From Nitratifractor sp. (GTDB taxonomy: Bacteria; Campylobacterota; Campylobacteria; Campylobacterales; Sulfurovaceae), in assembly GCA_024762845.1 (NCBI GenBank), contig JANTGQ010000102.1, forward strand, positions 1-5,762: a stretch of 5,762 nt of DNA. Direction: 5' to 3'. The notes below the pieces were generated by a model. That model was not told where the DNA came from. It did not search any database and saw only the letters and a list, made by a program, of their open reading frames with translations. Position 1 is the stretch's first letter, and each line of letters opens with the position of its first letter. The translations under genes were made by a program, and so were the position numbers. Below are positions 1 to 5,537 of this stretch, one piece after another.

Positions 1-875
1 TAGTTGGCGTCGCCGAGGTATGTGTCGTAACTGTTGCCGTCTCTTAGGCGTATAAAGTATGCGCCCCTCTCGCGCCACCAAGATGGTGCGTAGATGCCGT
101 AGTTGGCAAGGGTGTTTAGTGTGTAGTAGCTTCGGTAGCCGCTTCGCAGGTTTAGAAATTTGTTTGACTCTACTCTGGCTTTGGATACAATTGGGCGGTT
201 GTTGCGCCAGTGATTCCGATTTAGAAACTTAGCGATAGAGCCTATGCAGTCGCTCATGGAGTTTGGGTCTCTCTTTCCGTTGCCGTCTAAGTCTACTCCA
301 TATTTTAAGTAGATAGAGGGCATCTGCTGCACGCACCCCATTGCTCCGGCAAAAGAGCCGCGAAGGTTTAGGGGGTTAATGTGCTCGCGGCGTGCTAAAA
401 GGAGTGCTTTTATAAGCTCGGACTTAAAGAAGCGCTGTTTTCGGTTGGGATTAAAGGCGAGTGTTGTTAAAGAGTCTAGCACTCTATATTCGCCGCCAAA
501 GAGACCAAACTTGCTCTCTACTCTTATGAATGCGGTTATTATCTCTTTGTCGATTCCGTAGCGTTTTTTTGCCAACTTTAGAGAATGTGAATATTTGTAC
601 ATAAACCTTTTTCCAAGTGTTATACTCTCTGGTATAAGGATTTTACTTTTGTAGCGGTGCCAGCTATGGTCGGTAGCGTTTTTACGGGTGCCATTGTAGC
701 GCTCTAAGGTCTCTTGCTGGTGGGCAACCTGTGCAAAAATACCCTTAAGGTAACTGCTGCTAAAGCCGTGGTGTTTGTGCATGTAGCTAATAAAGTGTTG
801 CACTTTTTTAGTTTCGGCGTAGTTGAATCCAAAGAGGAAAAATGGTAGAAAAAGCAGGATGAGCAGAGGCTTCAT
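1..875 (-). CDS. mltB: MltB-type lytic murein transglycosylase, C-terminus cut by window edge
   Basis: Reading the minus strand from ATG at 875-873 gives 291 codons open to the window edge. Residues 1-20 form a signal peptide (MK, then a hydrophobic run ending FNYA) without a lipobox cysteine, so the protein is probably periplasmic or Sec-exported rather than a lipoprotein like E. coli MltB. Family marks are VESKFG at 119-124, with E120 as the expected catalytic acid; GSFAGAMG at 173-180 followed by QxMPS; and an EF-hand-like DLDGNGKRD at 195-203, where E. coli Slt35 binds calcium. This family cleaves the MurNAc-GlcNAc bond of peptidoglycan non-hydrolytically, leaving 1,6-anhydro-MurNAc. The last residues (LGDAN, then a partial TA codon) align with the segment just before the usual family end, so perhaps 10-40 residues are missing. 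AAAGGG at 887-882 is a good ribosome binding site for this start. Family assignment is firm; the exact substrate and the symbol are by similarity. Confidence 0.9.
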   Translation of the reverse strand, partial: MKPLLILLFLPFFLFGFNYAETKKVQHFISYMHKHHGFSSSYLKGIFAQVAHQQETLERYNGTRKNATDHSWHRYKSKILIPESITLGKRFMYKYSHSLKLAKKRYGIDKEIITAFIRVESKFGLFGGEYRVLDSLTTLAFNPNRKQRFFKSELIKALLLARREHINPLNLRGSFAGAMGCVQQMPSIYLKYGVDLDGNGKRDPNSMSDCIGSIAKFLNRNHWRNNRPIVSKARVESNKFLNLRSGYRSYYTLNTLANYGIYAPSWWRERGAYFIRLRDGNSYDTYLGDAN

Positions 876-901
876 ACGCGACCCTTTAAAAATTTTCTAT
901 A

Positions 902-929
902 AGTATAGCAGAAAAATGATATTTGTTAA
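902..929 (-). promoter_or_regulatory. Candidate sigma70 promoter for mltB
   Basis: On the minus strand the sequence reads TTAACA (929-924), a 16-nt spacer, then TATACT (907-902) preceded by TG at 910-909, which makes an extended -10. This predicts transcription starting near 895, a leader of about 20 nt, and the ribosome binding site at 887-882 placed correctly before ATG at 875. The -35 box matches the TTGACA consensus at five of six positions. It is inferred from motif and position only. Confidence 0.6.
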
Positions 930-936
930 TATTTTA

Positions 937-945
937 TGCTATAAT
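937..945 (+). promoter_or_regulatory. Extended -10 promoter for pal
   Basis: TGCTATAAT is a perfect extended -10 element (TG at 937-938, TATAAT at 940-945). No convincing -35 hexamer lies 16-18 nt upstream; the upstream stretch is instead AT-rich, which is usual for the main sigma factor in Campylobacter and Helicobacter. Transcription should begin around 951-953, giving a leader of about 27 nt before the ATG at 979. This also rules out the longer open frame that begins at 823, because that start lies upstream of the promoter. Confidence 0.72.
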
Positions 946-966
946 AGTAGAAGTTCAAGTTTATAT

Positions 967-971
967 GGGAG
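967..971 (+). promoter_or_regulatory. Shine-Dalgarno site fixing the pal start
   Basis: GGGAG lies 7 nt upstream of ATG 979. The same frame is open back to 823, so this site, together with the signal peptide that begins exactly at 979 and the promoter at 937-945, decides the start codon. Confidence 0.75.
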
Positions 972-978
972 ATATTTT

Positions 979-1554
979 ATGAAAAGAGAAGTAATACTTA
1001 TAGCTTTTGCTGCAGCTGCACTTATGTTTAGCGGTTGTTCTAAAAAAATGCCAGTTGCTTTGCCAAACAATCCGGTGCCTGGTGTTGATGGTGGCTCGAT
1101 TGATGGTAGTATGATACCAGATGGGGGGAGTGTAGGCAGTGCAAAAAGCGGAAAAGATATTTTCCAAAAAGGCAAGGTGAGCGGTAATGGTAAATATTTG
1201 GGAAGCGATGGAGTAAGTAAAAGTGGCTTTAAGATGCTCTATTTTGCAAGCGACTCTTATACGTTAGATGATGACCAGATTAGACGTTTAATGAGTGATT
1301 TACCTAAAATTAAAGCAACTGCAGCCTCTGGAAAAATTTTGCTAGAAGGAAACTGTGATGAGTTTGGTACTGATGAGTATAACCACGCTTTGGGTCTTAA
1401 AAGAGCAAAAGCAGTGAAGTCTCTTTTGGTTAATTCTGGCATTGGCAGTGAGCATATAGATACAGTAAGTTATGGCGAAAGTAACCCGACATGTACAGTA
1501 GATGCACCGGCGTGCCATGCGAAGAATCGTAGAGTTGAGATTAATAAACTTTAA
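979..1554 (+). CDS. pal: Peptidoglycan-associated lipoprotein (Pal/Omp18-like, OmpA-C domain)
   Basis: This 191-residue outer-membrane lipoprotein has a lipoprotein signal peptide: MKRE, a hydrophobic core, then MFSGC with the lipidated cysteine at C20 (Phe at -3 is slightly atypical). Residues 21-82 are a Gly/Ser/Asp-rich flexible linker without a recognised fold. Residues ~85-191 are an OmpA-C peptidoglycan-binding domain, with EGNCDEFGTDEYN (123-135), the LGLKRAKAVKSLL helix (138-150), SYGESNP (164-170) and KNRR (182-185). D127 and R142 are the likely ligands for the diaminopimelate of the stem peptide. Pal normally tethers the outer membrane to murein and works with TolB in the Tol system during cell constriction. 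Three cysteines in the globular domain (C126, C172, C179) suggest a disulfide; the same pattern, as I recall it, occurs in Campylobacter Omp18. No tolB is seen next to it, so a second Pal-like OmpA-family lipoprotein is the main alternative. Confidence 0.88.
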   Translation: MKREVILIAFAAAALMFSGCSKKMPVALPNNPVPGVDGGSIDGSMIPDGGSVGSAKSGKDIFQKGKVSGNGKYLGSDGVSKSGFKMLYFASDSYTLDDDQIRRLMSDLPKIKATAASGKILLEGNCDEFGTDEYNHALGLKRAKAVKSLLVNSGIGSEHIDTVSYGESNPTCTVDAPACHAKNRRVEINKL

Positions 1555-1568
1555 TCTTCACCTCTCTT

Positions 1569-1577
1569 TGGTACAAT
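1569..1577 (+). promoter_or_regulatory. Possible extended -10 promoter for the rsmA-rnj-kdsD operon
   Basis: TGGTACAAT (TG at 1569-1570, TACAAT at 1572-1577) resembles an extended -10 with one mismatch. It would start transcription near 1584 and leave a leader of only about 14 nt before ATG 1598. No -35 box is visible. No stem-loop terminator lies between pal and rsmA, so read-through from the pal promoter is also plausible and the two would not exclude each other. Confidence 0.42.
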
Positions 1578-1597
1578 ATTAAGCTTCTTAGTGTAGA

Positions 1598-2422
1598 ATG
1601 TATAAGAATTTAGGGAAGAGTGCTGCAGCGATTGCAGACAAAAAATTTGGACAAAATTTTCTAAAAGATGGGACTATTTTAGAAAAAATCATCGAAGCGA
1701 TGCCCAAAGATGGACTACCGATTGTAGAGATTGGGCCTGGCTTAGGTGATTTAACTAGACAACTTATTCGAGTTGGGAATGTTAGAGCATATGAGGTAGA
1801 TAAGAGACTCTGCGAATATCTGCACAATGAGTTTAAAGAGCCGTTAAGCAGCGGTAATTTGGAGCTTGTCTGTAAAGATATTTTAGCACACGATGGAAGT
1901 TTGCAAGATACAGAGTATTCGCTAGTAGCGAACTTACCATACTATATAGCAACAAAGATTATATTAAATGCTTTGCATGAGAGTCGCTGTAAGCGTGTTT
2001 TGGTCATGGTGCAAAAAGAGGTAGCACAGAAGTTTTCTGCAGTGAGCGGCGAGAGAGATTTTGGCTCTCTTGCAATACTTGCACAGAGTGTAGCAGATGT
2101 GCAGCTTCTTTTTGATGTACCGCCAGAGGCGTTTGAGCCTCCGCCAAAGGTGACATCGGCGATACTCTATATAGAAAAGAGAGCCTCTTTGGAGGATAAA
2201 GGTTTTGAAGAGTTTTTAAAGGTCGCGACAAAGCAGCCACGAAAGACGATGATGAAAAATCTATCTACAACATATGCAAAAACGAAGCTTCTAGAGCTTT
2301 TTGAGCAGTTGGGTATAAAACCTACTGCGAGATCCCATGAGATTGGCTTGTCTATTTATCATCAACTTTACAAAGAATTAAAAGAGGATAGAGATGATGA
2401 ATCAAGAGAGCAACGAGGGTAA
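1598..2422 (+). CDS. rsmA: 16S rRNA (adenine1518/1519-N6)-dimethyltransferase RsmA (KsgA)
   Basis: This 274-residue protein has the normal length and motif order of the KsgA/Dim1 family: KFGQNFL (16-22) near the N-terminus, the SAM-binding motif VEIGPGLGDLT (43-53), the acidic residues after strand 2 (E66-V-D68), the catalytic NLPYY motif (112-116), VQKEVAQKF (138-146) and FEPPPKVTSA (179-188), followed by a helical C-terminal domain. It places two methyl groups on each of two adjacent adenines in the helix-45 loop of 16S rRNA during late 30S assembly, using S-adenosylmethionine. An in-frame TAG at 1589-1591 leaves ATG 1598 as the only reasonable start, yet no clear Shine-Dalgarno sequence precedes it. 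Its 3' end overlaps rnj by 29 nt and carries rnj's ribosome binding site, suggesting co-expression. The acidic, basic-residue-rich tail (about 262-274) may partly exist because of that overlap. Confidence 0.96.
   Translation: MYKNLGKSAAAIADKKFGQNFLKDGTILEKIIEAMPKDGLPIVEIGPGLGDLTRQLIRVGNVRAYEVDKRLCEYLHNEFKEPLSSGNLELVCKDILAHDGSLQDTEYSLVANLPYYIATKIILNALHESRCKRVLVMVQKEVAQKFSAVSGERDFGSLAILAQSVADVQLLFDVPPEAFEPPPKVTSAILYIEKRASLEDKGFEEFLKVATKQPRKTMMKNLSTTYAKTKLLELFEQLGIKPTARSHEIGLSIYHQLYKELKEDRDDESREQRG
2383..2388 (+). promoter_or_regulatory. Ribosome binding site for rnj inside the rsmA 3' end
   Basis: AGAGGA lies within the rsmA coding sequence, 5 nt before ATG 2394 and 8 nt before a second ATG at 2397. 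The spacing favours 2397 slightly, so the mature protein may be one methionine shorter than the longest reading. Position inside the upstream gene implies translational coupling. Confidence 0.65.
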
Positions 2423-2786
2423 ACCGGCAAATTCGCAAGAGCAAAAACCTGCAAGAAAAAGATCGCAAAACCCATTTAGAAAAAATAGACAAAATGGTAA
2501 TAGTAGTGCGCAGGGGAGTGGGAGTAGAGAACAAAATTCTGCGGCTAATGGTCGAGAGAGTGCTCAAAAAAACAACTCTCAAAAGCCTAATGTATCAAGA
2601 GAGAATACAAAAGAGGGGAATACCCAAAATAGTGGTGCCCAGCAAAAGAGTAACCGCCAAAAAGAGGGTGGAGCATCTGGACAAAGAAACAGCAAACCTC
2701 GCAACAGTAACGGGCAAAGAGGCAACCGCAGCAATAGCCAAAGAAACAATAATCGAAACGGTAATAGAAACAGTAGAGGCAGAGGG
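2394..2786 (+). other. Region encoding the disordered Asn/Arg/Gln/Ser-rich tail of RNase J
   Basis: About 131 residues are dominated by Asn, Gln, Ser, Arg, Lys and Gly, with almost no hydrophobic residues. The last part (about 106-132) is an RG/RN-rich run such as GQRGNRSNSQ and NSRGRGRIK. No fold is expected. Such a strongly basic, polar tail probably binds RNA, ribosomes or a partner helicase; an N-terminal extension is also known for Helicobacter RNase J. The DNA is A-rich with loosely repeated CAAAGAAACA/AATAGAAAC-like words, but I find no exact tandem repeat. Confidence 0.8.
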
Positions 2787-4556
2787 CGTATAAAGATAGA
2801 TACGACTGTGCCTGCTGAGATGAGAGAGTCAATTATAGAGAATGAGCGTGCGCAGCAGGAGCGTATGGCGCCATGGAAAAAGATTAATCTAAACAGTAAC
2901 GGTAAGGTTCGTTTTACACCACTTGGGGGCTTAGGTGAAATTGGCGGGAATATGGCTGTTTTAGAGACAGAGACGAGTGCAATTGTGATTGATGTAGGGA
3001 TGAGCTTTCCCGATGAGACAATGCATGGTGTAGATATTTTAGTACCTGACTTTAGCTATCTGCACGCTATTAAAGATAAGATTAAAGGGATAGTAATTAC
3101 ACACGGTCACGAGGACCATATTGGGGCAATTGCATACCTCTTTAAAGAGTTGAAGTTCCCTATCTATGCGACGCCGTTGGCGCTGGCGATGATTGCAAAT
3201 AAGCTTGATGAGCATAGATTGAGTGCAGATAAGAAGTACTTTAGATATATTACAAAGCGTAAAGTTTATGAGATTGGTGATATTAAAGTGGAGTGGATGC
3301 ATGCAACACACTCGATTGTAGATGCCTGCTCACTTGCTATCGAGACAGAAGCAGGTATTATTATACATACAGCAGACTTTAAAGTAGACCATACACCGGT
3401 TGATGGATATACGATGGATCTACAGCGTTTTGCACACTATGGTGAGCGTGGTGTTTTATGCCTATTTTCTGACTCTACAAATTCGCACTCGCCTGGCTTT
3501 ACCAAGAGTGAAATGGTAGTTGGTAAAACATTTGACGAGCTTTTCGAGAAGGCAAACGGGCGAGTGATTATGTCTACTTTCTCGTCGAATATTCATAGAA
3601 TTTACCAGGCTATGGAGCGTGGTGTTCGTCATGGTAGAAAGATATGTGTTATTGGGCGCTCGATGGAGAGAAATATCGAGACAACAAGACGTTTAGGGTA
3701 TATAGATGTTGGCGAAGAGCACTTTATAGATGCGCATGAGGTAGGTAGATATAAAGATGAAGAGCTGCTAATTGTAACTACTGGCAGTCAGGGTGAGACG
3801 ATGGCAGCTCTTTCGCGTATGGCGACAGATGAGCATAGACACATTAAGTTAAAGCCAACCGATACTGTTATTATCTCTGCAAGTGCGATTCCGGGGAATG
3901 AGGCGAGTGTAAGTAAGTTGATGAACCTGCTGCTTAAAAGCGGTGTAACGGTACGCTATAAAGAGTTTAGCGATATCCATGTATCGGGGCATGCAAGTCA
4001 GGAGGAGCAGAAGCTTATTTTGCGCCTTGTGCAGCCGAAGTTCTTTTTGCCGGTACATGGAGAGTACAACCATATTGCAAAACATGCACAGACGGCAATT
4101 GCGTGTGGTGTGGAGGAGAGAAATATCCTGCTTATGAGCGACGGAGACCAGATAGAGATTGCTCCAAAGTATGTTAAAAAGGTAAAAACTGTTAAGAGTG
4201 GTAAGCGCTATATCGACAACCAGGGCAATAACGAAATCTATGCAGATGTTGTAGATGACAGACAGAAACTTGCAACCGAGGGTATTGTAAATATTATTAT
4301 GCAGATCGATACCCAAAAAGGGGAGCTCTCTGGCAAGCCGATTGTAACGGCGCATGGTTTGGTAGCAGCAAAAGATAGCAAACGATTCGAAAAGGCTATT
4401 GTCGATTTGGTAGAGAAGCATCTGAAGGCTAGCAATATTGAGAAGAGTGCAAACCCGAAAGTGATAGAGGATGATATCCGCAATATTGTAAAACGCTATA
4501 TTGTGAAGCAGTATAAGAGTTATCCGTTTATTATACCAACAGTATTTATGGTGTAG
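2394..4556 (+). CDS. rnj: Ribonuclease J with long basic N-terminal extension
   Basis: This 720-residue protein combines a low-complexity N-terminal tail (to about residue 131), a linker, and an RNase J core (about 170-720) made of a metallo-beta-lactamase domain, an inserted beta-CASP domain and a C-terminal domain. Metal and catalytic residues are intact: HGHEDH (237-242), H306 (THS), D328 (TADFK), SDSTNSHSPGFT (359-370), SSNIHR (397-402), and the beta-CASP motifs HVSGHAS (529-535) and PVHGEYNH (553-560). The family has 5'-3' exonuclease and endonuclease activity on RNA, driving mRNA decay and rRNA maturation; in Helicobacter pylori RNase J acts with the DEAD-box helicase RhpA. B. subtilis RNase J1 is about 555 residues, so the extra length here is almost all N-terminal. 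The core ends PFIIPTVFMV, the usual family terminus, so the gene is complete. It starts inside rsmA and ends 3 nt before kdsD. Start is 2394 or 2397. Confidence 0.96.
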   Translation: MMNQESNEGKPANSQEQKPARKRSQNPFRKNRQNGNSSAQGSGSREQNSAANGRESAQKNNSQKPNVSRENTKEGNTQNSGAQQKSNRQKEGGASGQRNSKPRNSNGQRGNRSNSQRNNNRNGNRNSRGRGRIKIDTTVPAEMRESIIENERAQQERMAPWKKINLNSNGKVRFTPLGGLGEIGGNMAVLETETSAIVIDVGMSFPDETMHGVDILVPDFSYLHAIKDKIKGIVITHGHEDHIGAIAYLFKELKFPIYATPLALAMIANKLDEHRLSADKKYFRYITKRKVYEIGDIKVEWMHATHSIVDACSLAIETEAGIIIHTADFKVDHTPVDGYTMDLQRFAHYGERGVLCLFSDSTNSHSPGFTKSEMVVGKTFDELFEKANGRVIMSTFSSNIHRIYQAMERGVRHGRKICVIGRSMERNIETTRRLGYIDVGEEHFIDAHEVGRYKDEELLIVTTGSQGETMAALSRMATDEHRHIKLKPTDTVIISASAIPGNEASVSKLMNLLLKSGVTVRYKEFSDIHVSGHASQEEQKLILRLVQPKFFLPVHGEYNHIAKHAQTAIACGVEERNILLMSDGDQIEIAPKYVKKVKTVKSGKRYIDNQGNNEIYADVVDDRQKLATEGIVNIIMQIDTQKGELSGKPIVTAHGLVAAKDSKRFEKAIVDLVEKHLKASNIEKSANPKVIEDDIRNIVKRYIVKQYKSYPFIIPTVFMV

Positions 4557-4559
4557 ATT

Positions 4560-5537
4560 GTGGAAGCAGCCGAGTTCGCAAGAGAGACGCTTGAGATAGA
4601 GGCGCAGGCGCTGCTGGATTCGAAGGCAAGAGTTGGCGAGGGGTTTAACAAGGCTGTCGAGATAATCTTGGGCATTGCTGGCAAGCTGATTGTTGTAGGT
4701 GTTGGAAAGTCGGGGCATATTGGCAGTAAAATAGCAGCTACTCTCGCAAGTACTGGAACACCAAGCTTCTTTTTGCATCCGGCAGAGGCGATGCATGGCG
4801 ATTTGGGAATGATAGGCAAAGATGATGCTGTTTTGGCAATAAGCTACAGCGGGGCGAGCGAAGAGTTGACCAAATTGGTACCCCATATTAAAAATTTTGG
4901 CGTGCCTGTTATTGCTATGAGCCGCTCTAAGCAGAGTCAGTTGGGGAAGATGAGTGATGCACATATCGATATTTCGGTAGCCAAAGAGGCGTGTCCGCTC
5001 GGTATTGCCCCAACTTCGAGCACTACCCTTACCTTGGCACTTGGCGATGCGCTAGCGGTGGCACTTATGCGTATACGCGGATTTAAAAGAGAGGATTTTG
5101 CAAGGTTCCACCCCGCCGGCTCTTTGGGGAGACGCCTCTACTTAAAGGCTGAGCACTTTTTGATACCGCGAGAGCAGTTGCCGATTGTCTCGACGGATAC
5201 ACCTTTAAAAGATGCAATTGTTGTAATGTCAGAGGGGAAGTTAGGCAATCTTTTAGTAGAGGGGAGTGGCAAGTTGGCAGGTGTTTTTAGCGATGGCGAT
5301 TTACGCCGGAGCCTAATGAGAGATGATTTTGACTTTAACGCTCCGGTTGCCGAGTATATGACTAAGAGTCCATTTACCATAGAGAGTTCAGATATATTGG
5401 CTGTAGATGCACTTGAACTTATAGAGAGCAGGCGCATACAGCTTTTAATAGTTACAGAGAGCAACGGGCAGATTGTCGGAGCGATACATATACACGATTT
5501 AATAGCCGCAGGAGTGGAGAGAGATGAGACTAAATAA
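4560..5537 (+). CDS. kdsD: D-arabinose-5-phosphate isomerase (KdsD/KpsF family)
   Basis: This 325-residue protein, close to the 328 of E. coli KdsD, converts D-ribulose 5-phosphate to D-arabinose 5-phosphate, the first step toward Kdo for lipopolysaccharide, in the cytoplasm. An N-terminal SIS domain (about 30-185) carries GVGKSGHIGSK (47-57), STGTPSFFLHPAEAMHGDLG (64-83), SYSGASEEL (95-103) and EACPLGIAPTSST (143-155). K50, E102, E143 and H184 fall at a constant offset of 9 from the E. coli catalytic residues K59, E111, E152 and H193, so activity is likely. Two CBS domains follow (about 205-260 and 265-320), with GVFSDGDLRR at 241-250. The start is a GTG at 4560 that lies 3 nt after the rnj stop and in the same frame, with no Shine-Dalgarno sequence; the first residues (EAAEFARETLEIEAQALLD) already align with family N-termini. 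It overlaps the next gene by 14 nt. A capsule-specific KpsF is the alternative, but no capsule genes are visible. Confidence 0.94.
   Translation: MEAAEFARETLEIEAQALLDSKARVGEGFNKAVEIILGIAGKLIVVGVGKSGHIGSKIAATLASTGTPSFFLHPAEAMHGDLGMIGKDDAVLAISYSGASEELTKLVPHIKNFGVPVIAMSRSKQSQLGKMSDAHIDISVAKEACPLGIAPTSSTTLTLALGDALAVALMRIRGFKREDFARFHPAGSLGRRLYLKAEHFLIPREQLPIVSTDTPLKDAIVVMSEGKLGNLLVEGSGKLAGVFSDGDLRRSLMRDDFDFNAPVAEYMTKSPFTIESSDILAVDALELIESRRIQLLIVTESNGQIVGAIHIHDLIAAGVERDETK

Noticed and set aside
379..561. A 60-codon plus-strand frame within the mltB region
   Set aside because: It is antisense to a conserved transglycosylase domain and its product has no family resemblance or initiation signals.
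823..978. N-terminal extension of pal starting at 823
   Set aside because: It lies upstream of the promoter and overlaps the mltB start on the other strand. The signal peptide and the ribosome binding site both place the start at 979.
1555..1597. Possible terminator between pal and rsmA
   Set aside because: The only inverted repeat is a 4-bp TAAG/CTTA pair around a 3-nt loop, with no following T-run, which is too weak for an intrinsic terminator.
2690..2790. Possible tandem repeat array or CRISPR-like pattern in the A-rich part of rnj
   Set aside because: The similar words are irregular in length and spacing and follow the codons for Asn, Arg and Ser. No exact repeat-spacer structure is present.
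2494..2793. A 99-codon frame inside the 5' part of rnj
   Set aside because: It overlaps the low-complexity tail in another frame, its Val/Lys-rich product follows from that A-rich repetitive coding, and it has no ribosome binding site.
4554..4562. A frameshift or assembly error splitting a single RNase J-KdsD gene
   Set aside because: Both proteins have complete, family-typical ends on either side of the junction, so this is a real gene boundary rather than a broken fusion.
3849..4964. A 371-codon open frame on the minus strand opposite rnj and kdsD
   Set aside because: It covers two confidently identified genes, spans their boundary, and has a Leu/Cys/Tyr-heavy composition with no recognisable domain. 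It is best explained as a shadow of the codon pattern on the other strand.
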